20,912 bases of DNA from Chloroflexota bacterium (GTDB taxonomy: Bacteria > Chloroflexota > Dehalococcoidia > SZUA-161): assembly GCA_003229915.1 (NCBI GenBank), contig QIGA01000122.1, forward strand, positions 1 through 20,912. Reading direction: 5' to 3'. The notes under the pieces were generated by a model that made no database searches, was not told the origin of the DNA, and worked only from the letters and a program-made list of their open reading frames with translations. Positions 14,469 through 20,892 of this stretch are shown here, one piece after another. Each line of letters starts with the position of its first letter. The first letter of the stretch is position 1. A program made the position numbers and the translations under genes.

Positions 14469-14485
14469 GGCTCTAACCTTGAGCC
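14469..14485 (-). terminator. Possible weak terminator at the 3' end of the flavoprotein gene
   Basis: On the - strand GGCTC-AAGGTTA-GAGCC forms a 5-bp stem over the stop codon, followed about ten bases later by CTTTTTC (at 14454-14459 on the + strand). The stem is short and the T run is rather far away, so this is only a tentative call. Confidence 0.3.
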
Positions 14486-15039
14486 AGCCTTTTACCTAGT
14501 TCGAGCGCATCTGACAGCGCAGTTGGGTGCTCCTTAATCTCGCCTTTCTTATCAACGCCACGGATGAGAAGCTCATCGGCATACCTGACCCCGATGGCTT
14601 GAAAGAAGTATTTGACTGTCAAGATAGACCCGTCGAACAGTTGCTTCCCCTGGGTGGCTGCCACGCCGATAAGAGCGCCTTTCCTCGCTGAATTCGGCGG
14701 AGTCTGCTTGAGGATGTATCTCCTCGCCCATAGCGCCTGGCAGCGATCGATGAGCGCCTTTACCTGGGCGGAAAGGCTATAGAAAAACATCGGTGAGGCA
14801 ACTATCACAATGTCGGCATCAAGAAGCTTGGGATATATGCCGTCCATGTCGTCCCGAATGACGCAGTTACCATCTTTGAGGCAGCCGTAGTATTCCTTAC
14901 ATGGGGCTATGTTGAGCCGGTCAACCACGATCTTCTCGGTCTCTGCTCCCTGGCTCTCCGCGCCCCTGAAAGCCTCATCCAGCAATAGATCCGTGTTGCC
15001 CTTTATCCTGGGACTTCCCATGATGCCTAGTACCTTCAA
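14473..15039 (-). CDS. Flavodoxin-fold NAD(P)H-dependent FMN reductase family protein
   Basis: This is a predicted flavoprotein of the NADPH-dependent FMN reductase and iron-sulfur flavoprotein superfamily; the substrate is unknown. Visible features are the FMN phosphate loop GSPRIKGNT (8-16), the motif SPMFFYSLSAQVKALIDR (82-99), and GVAATQG (125-131). The cysteine segment reads PCKEYYGCLKDGNCVIRDDM (46-65), where related proteins usually have PCxxCxxCxxxxxC. The middle cysteine is absent here, so a normal 4Fe-4S site is doubtful. The start is TTG 15039, 188 residues, chosen because GGAGGT (- strand, at 15044-15049) is well spaced. An open frame to ATG 15099 is probably untranslated leader. 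Confidence 0.85.
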   Translation of the reverse strand: MKVLGIMGSPRIKGNTDLLLDEAFRGAESQGAETEKIVVDRLNIAPCKEYYGCLKDGNCVIRDDMDGIYPKLLDADIVIVASPMFFYSLSAQVKALIDRCQALWARRYILKQTPPNSARKGALIGVAATQGKQLFDGSILTVKYFFQAIGVRYADELLIRGVDKKGEIKEHPTALSDALELGKRLAQG

Positions 15040-15071
15040 GCTTACCTCCACCGAGAAGGTGCCGGAGTATC

Positions 15072-15125
15072 GACAAGAGTTTGTCAGCGACAATAGCAAT
15101 ACTATGTCCCCGTTCTCCTATTGTC
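15072..15125. promoter_or_regulatory. Four GACAA/TTGTC half-sites, possible operator
   Basis: GACAAGAGTTTGTC (15072-15085) is a perfect 5-bp inverted repeat with a 4-bp gap. GACAATAG (15089-15096) and CTATTGTC (15118-15125) form an 8-bp perfect inverted repeat that straddles the - strand promoter, the outer arm covering the -35 box. Four copies of the same five-base half-site in 54 bp suggest a binding site for a regulator. No cognate regulator is visible in the window. Confidence 0.45.
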
Positions 15126-15127
15126 AA
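15099..15127 (-). promoter_or_regulatory. Sigma-70-type promoter for the flavoprotein gene
   Basis: On the - strand: TTGACA (15122-15127), a 17-base spacer, then TAGTAT (15099-15104). The -35 box is perfect and the -10 box matches four of six positions. Transcription would begin near 15092 and give a leader of about 53 bases before the TTG at 15039. Confidence 0.7.
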
Positions 15128-15183
15128 TAATCAGATTCTCCTTCTTACACGCAAAACGGTGTACACTCACCTAACATCAAGCT

Positions 15184-15212
15184 TTGCTATTCGCAACCTG
15201 AGAGTTTATAAT
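15184..15212 (+). promoter_or_regulatory. Sigma-70-type promoter for the HD hydrolase gene
   Basis: TTGCTA (15184-15189), a 17-base spacer, then a perfect TATAAT (15207-15212). Transcription would begin near 15219 and give a leader of about 100 bases before ATG 15318. The leader contains two GGTCGA copies but no recognisable riboswitch. Confidence 0.65.
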
Positions 15213-15317
15213 CTGGCATCGGCTGGTTGGTCGAAGCCGGTCGAACCTGGCAGCCATCGCGCTGATCGTGATATCCCGGATCGCGGATTGGAAAAAGATA
15301 GGCAGGAGAGCATCGAA

Positions 15318-15884
15318 ATGGCGGAACATACGCCGACGTATGATGAAGCGCTGTCGCTTCTGAAGGAGTTTAACAAGAGCGAGAGCCTGTTGAAGCATGC
15401 CTACTGTGTGGAGGGCGCGCTGCGCTATATGGCCCGCAAGGTTGGCGAGGATGAAGGGAAATGGGGTATTGTGGGACTGGTGCATGATCTCGACTACGAG
15501 CTCTTCCCAGAACAGCACTGCAAGAAGTCACAGGAGATACTGGAGGAGCGCGGGTGGCCAGAGGAATACGTACGAGCGATCGTATCTCACGGCTGGGGTA
15601 TCTGCAGTGACGCTGAACCCCAAACTGCCTTGGAGAAGACGCTCTATGCGGTTGATGAACTAACTGGTCTTGTTACAGCGGCGGCATTGGTCCGACCGTC
15701 GAAAAGCGTTATGGATCTGGAGGCAAAGTCGGTGATGAAGAAATGGAAGGACAAATCGTTTGCTGCGGGCGTAAACCGGCCGGTGATTGAAAAAGGGGCC
15801 GAGATGCTGGGCGTGGAGTTGAGAGACCTCGTCAGTGATGTGATTATGGGCATGCGCGAGGCGGCTGATAAGATAGGACTGTAG
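15318..15884 (+). CDS. HD-superfamily hydrolase (COG2316-like)
   Basis: This is a 188-residue soluble protein with an HD metal-dependent phosphohydrolase domain. Likely metal ligands are H27 (LKHAYCVEG), H56-D57 (GLVHDLDYE) and D113 (AVDELTG), with H91 (VSHGWG) as a further conserved histidine. The family resembles the predicted HD hydrolases of COG2316; the substrate is not known. I chose ATG 15318 (MAEHTPTYDEALSLL), with GGAGAG at 15305-15310 upstream. The frame is open further back to 15081, but that stretch covers the promoter. It lies 69 bases before nnr on the same strand and is probably co-transcribed with it. Confidence 0.88.
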   Translation: MAEHTPTYDEALSLLKEFNKSESLLKHAYCVEGALRYMARKVGEDEGKWGIVGLVHDLDYELFPEQHCKKSQEILEERGWPEEYVRAIVSHGWGICSDAEPQTALEKTLYAVDELTGLVTAAALVRPSKSVMDLEAKSVMKKWKDKSFAAGVNRPVIEKGAEMLGVELRDLVSDVIMGMREAADKIGL

Positions 15885-15953
15885 CGCTACCGGTGTGACA
15901 TGCATTCGCAAGCGTTTTTCTGCGGCTGCAGCAGGAAGGGGGAGGACGGATAA

Positions 15954-17528
15954 ATGAAGATAAGCTGCGTTGAGGAGATGAGGAATCTGGACCGTAGGGC
16001 CACAGAGGAGTATGGCATCGCCGAGGAGATTCTGATGGAAAACGCCGGCGAAGCCTCGTATTTCGTCATTTTGAAGGAATTTGGTATCAAGGGAAAGAGG
16101 TTTGTCGTTTTCTGTGGCGTCGGCAATAACGGTGGAGATGGATTTGTGGTTGCCAGAAAGCTGCACTCGATGGGTGGAGACGTAAAGGTTCTCCTGCTAG
16201 GTGAGAGCAGCAGACTTGGTGGCGCAGCGAAGCGCAATTTTGGCATCATCTCCAGAATGCCAATGGAGATTCACGAAGTCGAGTCGATCGATTCCGTGAG
16301 GGTAGCCACATTCCACTGTGATGCCATCGTCGATGCCATATTTGGAACAGGTCTCGCGAGGGAGCCTTCGGGAATACACAGGGACGCCATTGAGCTGATA
16401 AATGAGAGCGGGAAGGAAATTTTCAGCCTTGACATCCCTTCCGGTGTTAATGGTGACTCTGGAGAGGTGATGGGTGTGGCCGTGAAGAGCGACTATACTG
16501 TAAGCTATGGACTCCCCAAGATCGGGAACATGCTCTATCCGGGCTTTGGCCTGTGCGGCAAGCTCTATGTTTCTCATATCTCGTTCCCTCCCTCGCTCTG
16601 CGACTCGGATTCCCTAAAGGTTCGCGTAAATGACCTTGTTGAGCTCCCCGAAAGGGACATGGACGCGCACAAGGGAAGCTGCGGCAAGGCTCTCTTCATC
16701 GCTGGCTCCTCTAGCTACCTGGGTGCGCCCTATTTCTCCGCCCTTTCTTTCCTCAAAGCTGGCGGCGGCCTCTCATACCTCGCCACGCCGAGATCCATCT
16801 CACCGTTCCTGGCGAGTAAGGGTAGCGAGGTCGTGTTTGTTCCGCAGAGCGAGACGGATTCTGGAAGCTTGTCCCTGGGAAGCAAGGAGGAGCTTCTGGA
16901 GTTCTCGAAGGGTGTAGACATGGTTATCCTAGGCCCTGGCCTCTCTCTCAACCCCGAGACTCAGGAGTTGGCGAAGGCGCTGGCCAAGCAGATCGAGGCT
17001 CCCCTGCTTGTAGATGGCGATGGAATCACCGCAATCGCCGCTGACACGGGGCTTATCAAAGCGAGGAATGCCCCCACGATCCTCACGCCGCACAGCGGGG
17101 AGATGTCCCGGATCACCAGGATGGAGGTGGGTGAGATAAACAAGGACAGGATAAGCGTACTCCAGAAGACGGCCAGTGATCTCAACGCCATCATTGTGCT
17201 GAAAGGAGCACACTCTCTCATAGGCTATCCTGATGGTACTGTGTACGTTAACACCAGCGGAAACCCAGGAATGGCCACGGCTGGAAGTGGAGATGCGCTC
17301 ACCGGCGCAATTGCAGCCATATATGGTCTGGGACTACCCATTGGAGAAGCCGTGAGAATGGGCGTATTCATCCACGGGCTCTCTGGCGACCTGGCAGCCA
17401 GTGAGAAGGGAGAGGATGGCATAACGGCGCAGGACATTGTGGATTATCTGCCTGATGCGGTGAAGTGCTACCGTGAAAACTTCGAGGAGCTCTCGGAGAA
17501 CTTCTACGAAAGCATCTATGTGGTTTAG
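15954..17528 (+). CDS. nnr: Bifunctional NAD(P)H-hydrate epimerase and ADP-dependent dehydratase
   Basis: Nnr repairs NAD(P)HX, the hydrated and damaged form of NAD(P)H: the N-terminal half epimerises it and the C-terminal half dehydrates it using ADP. The 524-residue product has both domains. The YjeF_N domain is at about 1-215, with GVGNNGGDGFVVAR (55-68), DAIFGTGL (127-134) and DIPSGVNGDSG (160-170). The ribokinase-like CARKD domain is at about 235-500, with KGSCGKALFIAGS (240-252), GPGLS (327-331), LTPHSGEM (377-384) and the catalytic AGSGDALTG (443-451, D447). GGGAGGAC upstream is the binding site for ATG 15954. Confidence 0.96.
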   Translation: MKISCVEEMRNLDRRATEEYGIAEEILMENAGEASYFVILKEFGIKGKRFVVFCGVGNNGGDGFVVARKLHSMGGDVKVLLLGESSRLGGAAKRNFGIISRMPMEIHEVESIDSVRVATFHCDAIVDAIFGTGLAREPSGIHRDAIELINESGKEIFSLDIPSGVNGDSGEVMGVAVKSDYTVSYGLPKIGNMLYPGFGLCGKLYVSHISFPPSLCDSDSLKVRVNDLVELPERDMDAHKGSCGKALFIAGSSSYLGAPYFSALSFLKAGGGLSYLATPRSISPFLASKGSEVVFVPQSETDSGSLSLGSKEELLEFSKGVDMVILGPGLSLNPETQELAKALAKQIEAPLLVDGDGITAIAADTGLIKARNAPTILTPHSGEMSRITRMEVGEINKDRISVLQKTASDLNAIIVLKGAHSLIGYPDGTVYVNTSGNPGMATAGSGDALTGAIAAIYGLGLPIGEAVRMGVFIHGLSGDLAASEKGEDGITAQDIVDYLPDAVKCYRENFEELSENFYESIYVV

Positions 17529-17549
17529 GGGCAAATCTCCATGACCTGG

Positions 17550-17567
17550 TGCGTCCAGCGTGACGCA
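17550..17567. terminator. Hairpin between convergent nnr and transglutaminase-like genes
   Basis: TGCGTC (17550-17555) pairs with GACGCA (17562-17567) around the 6-base loop CAGCGT, in the 41-bp gap between two gene ends. It could serve either strand, but there is no T run on either side, so support is weak. Confidence 0.3.
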
Positions 17568-17569
17568 GT

Positions 17570-18148
17570 TCAAAGCCTTCTGAATTCCTCCAACCAGTGG
17601 TTGAGCTTATCGTAGAACGCTTTTGATTCTTCATCATATTGTGCTGTCAGAAGAGATGCCTCCATGGGATGATGTATCTGTCCTTCTCCACAAGGGTTTA
17701 TGGCGAGCAGTGTATTGCTGGTTCCATCCCATGACTCGTTCACGGGAAGGCCCAAACTCTTGAGCGCGGGATCGAGCGTGGCATCGACGAGAATGAGTTC
17801 CCCGTTAACATCTACCATACAGGCAAGGTGATGACTTGTGGGGAGCTCTCGGGCCAGCTTCATAAGCTGAGGGGGGTAGTCTAATTCAACCTCGTCCCAC
17901 CTGAAGGGATATATCACGTATAAAACCGACATTCCGAGCCTTTGGTACATATCGCAGAGAAGGAGATGCTTTGGCGTGCATGAGCCCTTCCTGATTCTGA
18001 GTATGTCCACATATCTTGCGGAGTCAGCAATCTCGGGAATCGTAGCGTAGGGTATATCTCTTATCCTCTCGAAGATGCTTATCCTCGCCTCTACATCGCT
18101 TTTTCCCTTGGCCCACTCGTTGAACTTCTCATCGACGATCTCAGGCAT
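17570..18148 (-). CDS. Transglutaminase-like superfamily protein
   Basis: The 192-residue product resembles the transglutaminase-like (papain-type) fold. C57 lies in KGSCTPKHLLLCDMYQRLGM (the usual GxCxxxAxLxxxLxRxxGI pattern), H107 in TSHHLACMVDVNG and D122 in ELILVDATLDP, giving a Cys-His-Asp triad in the correct order. It has no signal peptide or membrane segment, so it should be cytoplasmic. The reaction (protease, amidase or cross-linking) cannot be told from sequence. It lies 129 bases downstream of the CBS gene on the same strand and converges with nnr. Its own binding site is weak, with GGAG 15 bases before ATG 18148. Confidence 0.75.
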   Translation of the reverse strand: MPEIVDEKFNEWAKGKSDVEARISIFERIRDIPYATIPEIADSARYVDILRIRKGSCTPKHLLLCDMYQRLGMSVLYVIYPFRWDEVELDYPPQLMKLARELPTSHHLACMVDVNGELILVDATLDPALKSLGLPVNESWDGTSNTLLAINPCGEGQIHHPMEASLLTAQYDEESKAFYDKLNHWLEEFRRL

Positions 18149-18277
18149 TGCACTAGATCACTTCTCCACTTTGTTCGGGATTAATCGGCACTGTGAGTCC
18201 AAAATCGCTGGTTGCGCGGGATGCTTGCGTCTGTGGTATCCGTCCACGCCCTGAAGGAAGTCACAAGCGGGGAGGGA

Positions 18278-18919
18278 TCAGCGTGCTCTTCTTTCGACGG
18301 TAAAGCCCAACAGGCGCAGCTCCGCAATCAGGTTCGCAGAATCATCTGAACTCAGATGGATGACAAAGCTATGCGCTTCCCGCTCCGGAATGGGAAGCAT
18401 GAAGATAGTTGCCACGTCCAAGCTGAGTTTGTTGATAGTGGCGACGATCTTTTCAATGTCCTGTGCCCCATGGCAGTTGCGTACAACGAGGCGTGCCCCC
18501 GGCTTGCCTACTCCCAAAATGGGGTTGAGTATTTTATAGAAAAAGTCGTTGGTGGTGGCTATTCCAACGAGCCGATTGTTGTCTACCACGAGCAGGGAGC
18601 CCACTTTTTTCTCTTGTGCCAAGGTCACCGCTTCTTCCACTGTGGCATCGGGGCTCACTTTTACCAGGTCTTTGCCCATAACCTTCTTGACCGTAACCTT
18701 GTTCAGTATCCGGGTGATATCGTGGATGCTGAAGCTTTTAAGTTGGGAGGGGCCAGCTCTGTCGAGCGCTTCACGTGTGACTATACCTACCAGCTTTCCT
18801 CTGTCTACCACAGGCAAGCGGCGCAGGCGATGGGCATCCATTATTCGTCTAGCTTCAGCGAGGGATGTTGTACTCGGTATGGTGATGACGTTGCAGGTCA
18901 TCACATCGCTCATATACAT
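18278..18919 (-). CDS. Tandem CBS-domain protein with C-terminal ACT-like domain
   Basis: This 213-residue protein has two CBS domains, at about 1-57 (VMTCNVITIPSTTSLAEARR, then LPVVDRGKLVGIVTREAL) and 76-132 (VKKVMGKDLVKVSPDATVEE, then LLVVDNNRLVGIATTND). An ACT-like tail runs over about 141-213. Such CBS-ACT proteins resemble AcuB and usually sense adenine nucleotides or other small ligands, but the target is unknown here. GGAGG six bases upstream supports ATG 18919. A strong promoter precedes it. Long open frames on the opposite strand are shadows. Confidence 0.87.
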   Translation of the reverse strand: MYMSDVMTCNVITIPSTTSLAEARRIMDAHRLRRLPVVDRGKLVGIVTREALDRAGPSQLKSFSIHDITRILNKVTVKKVMGKDLVKVSPDATVEEAVTLAQEKKVGSLLVVDNNRLVGIATTNDFFYKILNPILGVGKPGARLVVRNCHGAQDIEKIVATINKLSLDVATIFMLPIPEREAHSFVIHLSSDDSANLIAELRLLGFTVERRAR

Positions 18920-18985
18920 TTGCAGCCTCCGTTACAATAACTACCAGTGTCTGAGGTCGTATCTGGATGTGGTTTATACATTCGA

Positions 18986-19015
18986 ATTCTATGCTGCCAG
19001 AGTACAACGTGTCAA
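18986..19015 (-). promoter_or_regulatory. Sigma-70-type promoter for the CBS-ACT gene
   Basis: On the - strand: TTGACA (19010-19015), an 18-base spacer, then TAGAAT (18986-18991, five of six matches). Transcription would start near 18979 and give a leader of about 60 bases. The transglutaminase-like gene downstream may share this transcript. Confidence 0.72.
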
Positions 19016-19056
19016 GGGCTTGGGCATCATTGGGGCCTGTCTGGAAATTATGGTTG

Positions 19057-19078
19057 GGTTGGGGCATCCGCTCCAACC
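19057..19078. other. Inverted repeat in the CBS-ACT/comB intergenic region
   Basis: GGTTGG (19057-19062) and CCAACC (19073-19078) form a 6-bp inverted repeat with a 10-base loop. It lies upstream of both divergent genes in the 268-bp gap 18920-19187, which has no other recognisable element apart from promoters. It could be a regulator site or a transcript hairpin. Confidence 0.3.
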
Positions 19079-19126
19079 GTTGACTCCCATCTATTTGAAC
19101 GATAGTGGGGTTCGGTCTTGTCTCGT

Positions 19127-19162
19127 TTGCTCGGGGCTGAAATGGGCGGGGTATGATATACT
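19127..19162 (+). promoter_or_regulatory. Tentative comB promoter region
   Basis: TTGCTC (19127-19132) lies 19 bases before TATGAT (19152-19157), and TATACT (19157-19162) overlaps the latter. Either -10 candidate would give a short leader before ATG 19188. The spacing is long for the first pair, so the call is weak. Confidence 0.3.
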
Positions 19163-19187
19163 ACACTACGTCGTTCTTGTATGAAAC

Positions 19188-19955
19188 ATGAAACTGGACG
19201 TAGTTATAGCCCCCACGTTGCTTGCAGAAGACAAGCTGCGGGGGCGTTTATGCGCGGTTGTCGATGTCCTCAGGGCTACCAGCACCATAACCACAGCGCT
19301 TGCCAGTGGAGCGGATGCGGTATATCCTTGCCTGAGTGTCGAGGAGGCCAAGCGAGGCGCAGACAAGCATGGTCGAGGAAGTGCTCTCCTTGGGGGTGAG
19401 GAAAGGGGCCAGCTCATCCCAGGCTTCGATTTGGGGAACTCGCCTCTGGAATACCTTGCTGCGGAGGTTGTTGTGGGGAAGGATATCTTCTTCTACACCA
19501 CGAACGGCACAGGGGCGATTCGCAGAGCCTATGCGGCGTGTGGCTGTCCCATTTATATCGCTGCGCTCATAAACATGTCTGCCGTGTCGTCAGTGATGGT
19601 GGGAGCCGCATCTGCTGGTCGGGCTGAGGGAATAGTGATCCTGTGTTCTGGCCGCTACGGTAAGCCCTCGGCCGAGGATCTCTTCTGCGCGGGGCTAATC
19701 GTGTATCAGATATTCACGGGACTGCGTGAGATAGGCACTGTACCCCTGTTGCTGGATGGCGCTGGCATCGCCCTCGGATTCGCCGCTGCTAACAGAGAAC
19801 GCAGCCTGGACGTTTTAGCCTCAAGTGAGCATGGCCGCTACCTGCAATCCCTCGGTTTCGCACAGGACCTGGAGTTTGCCTCTCGATTGGACAGTTATGA
19901 AGCCGTCCCTATCTTCGATGGGGATCGTGTTTTTCTCTTGAATGGAGATTCCTAG
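19188..19955 (+). CDS. comB: ComB-family 2-phosphosulfolactate phosphatase homologue
   Basis: ComB dephosphorylates 2-phospho-3-sulfolactate to sulfolactate in coenzyme M synthesis. The 255-residue product carries the family's conserved blocks: VVDVLRATST (24-33), GGEERGQLIPGFDLGNSP (69-86), YTTNGTGA (103-110), and CSGRYGKPSAEDLFCAG (153-169). Length is normal. No other coenzyme M gene lies in the window, and many bacteria keep ComB homologues without making coenzyme M, so the physiological substrate may differ. No clear Shine-Dalgarno sequence precedes ATG 19188. It is divergent from the CBS-ACT gene and convergent with the following gene. Confidence 0.88.
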   Translation: MKLDVVIAPTLLAEDKLRGRLCAVVDVLRATSTITTALASGADAVYPCLSVEEAKRGADKHGRGSALLGGEERGQLIPGFDLGNSPLEYLAAEVVVGKDIFFYTTNGTGAIRRAYAACGCPIYIAALINMSAVSSVMVGAASAGRAEGIVILCSGRYGKPSAEDLFCAGLIVYQIFTGLREIGTVPLLLDGAGIALGFAAANRERSLDVLASSEHGRYLQSLGFAQDLEFASRLDSYEAVPIFDGDRVFLLNGDS

Positions 19956-20033
19956 GGGGCCCACGAGGCGACGAATGGGGTGGAAACCGAGGATATTTAT
20001 TGACATAACGCTAGCGGGCGATAAGCCTTGATG

Positions 20034-20717
20034 CTACTGTGCTTCGACTGCCTTTTTTTCAACGGTCTCCTGAGCTGTCGAAGCCCTGACAGGTTTGAGC
20101 TTTAGCTGGAAATCAATCTCGTAGGTTTTCACCTCAACGAATGGCAGGCTCCTAACAGCGTACTCTAGTGCAGCATCGTCTCTTTTGGTGATTATTATTC
20201 CTCTCACATTCTGACCTTCTTCAGCTACCTTCTCCCTGACCCAGCTAACATACCGCAGGAGTTGGCCGACAGTGGAATCGCTGGTTTCCCCTCTCCTCAG
20301 TTGGATCACAACCAACTCATTCGTGTCTGCATCGCGTGCCAGAAAGTCTATGATCCATGATCCTGCCGGAAATCGTCTGCCGCTGTGCTTGGTAGTTTTA
20401 TAGAGTTCCAGCGCTGAGCCCCAATCGATGTTTGCCCAGTTACGATAGGTGAATTCCTCTAAACTATAGAACCCAACGCGCCATGTCCAGTTTGTGAATC
20501 GCGTGCTGAGGTCAAATTTGTCCTGGGGAAACTTGGCGGTGAGTAGGATGGCGAGGAAGGATAGCACGCCGGTAACCAGAAACATCAACCACAGGAGCGC
20601 GAGGATGGTGTAGCGGGGAATGAGCAGCAACCACTTGAGAGACGACAGCCAGAGCGACGGTGGGCCTTTAAGCCTGCCGCTGTCGAAGACCGAGAGGAGC
20701 CCTATTTCTTGCGACAT
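20034..20717 (-). CDS. DUF4389-like membrane segment fused to a NucS/EndoMS-like domain, probably inactive
   Basis: The 227-residue product has two parts. Residues about 20-92 resemble DUF4389: a hydrophobic stretch (27-60, one or two membrane helices) with LLLIPRYTILALLWL and AILLTAKFPQDKFDL, then WTWRVGFYS. Residues about 100-206 resemble the C-terminal nuclease domain of NucS/EndoMS (PD-(D/E)XK fold): IIDFLARD, LVVIQLRRGETSD, VGQLLRYVSWV, VRGIIIT. D124 of the active site is kept, but the ExK motif reads Q139-L-R141, so cutting is unlikely. A basic and polar tail ends the protein. AAGGAGGT (20723-20730) strongly supports ATG 20717. The function is unknown. Confidence 0.82.
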   Translation of the reverse strand: MSQEIGLLSVFDSGRLKGPPSLWLSSLKWLLLIPRYTILALLWLMFLVTGVLSFLAILLTAKFPQDKFDLSTRFTNWTWRVGFYSLEEFTYRNWANIDWGSALELYKTTKHSGRRFPAGSWIIDFLARDADTNELVVIQLRRGETSDSTVGQLLRYVSWVREKVAEEGQNVRGIIITKRDDAALEYAVRSLPFVEVKTYEIDFQLKLKPVRASTAQETVEKKAVEAQ

Positions 20718-20771
20718 ACCCCACCTCCTTAGTGCACGCTACGATAGGAACCTCCCAAAAGCGCTGGGGCA

Positions 20772-20800
20772 ATGCTAGTCCACCACTCTCTGTCTGTCAA
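20772..20800 (-). promoter_or_regulatory. Sigma-70-type promoter for the DUF4389/NucS-like gene
   Basis: On the - strand: TTGACA (20795-20800), a 17-base spacer, then TAGCAT (20772-20777, four of six matches). Transcription would begin near 20765, leaving a leader of about 48 bases that contains the strong AAGGAGGT binding site. The gene is therefore probably transcribed alone. Confidence 0.65.
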
Positions 20801-20863
20801 GCTCTCCTGCAACACCATGCATCCCCGAAATAGCGATTGGCTTTAAAAATCAGAGTTTTGGGT

Positions 20864-20892
20864 GTCATTGCGAGCGCAGCGAAGCAATCTCA
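20864..20892. repeat. Short dispersed repeat at the window edge
   Basis: The stretch begins GTCATTGCGAGCGCAGCGAA and continues GCAATCTCA. ATTGC and GCAAT form the arms of a small inverted repeat. Sequences of this type recur between genes in many bacterial genomes. Only this copy is visible here, so its repeat nature rests on recognition, not on a count. Confidence 0.6.

Noticed and set aside
14248..14472. Riboswitch or T-box in the gap after rpsI
   Set aside because: The region lies downstream of both flanking genes, so it cannot lead either one, and I recognise no known consensus.
15081..15317. Longer start for the HD hydrolase at 15081
   Set aside because: The extension would cover both divergent promoters and has no protein-like conservation; ATG 15318 has a good binding site.
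15660..16166. 168-codon reverse-strand frame across the HD-nnr junction
   Set aside because: It is antisense to two recognised genes and has no family resemblance.
18356..19184. Two + strand open frames (194 and 211 codons) opposite the CBS-ACT gene
   Set aside because: The - strand frame has clear CBS and ACT domains, a strong binding site and a promoter; the opposite frames have none.
20009..20016. CGCTAGCG palindrome between comB and the convergent gene, as a terminator
   Set aside because: It is only eight bases, leaves no loop, and has no T run on either strand.
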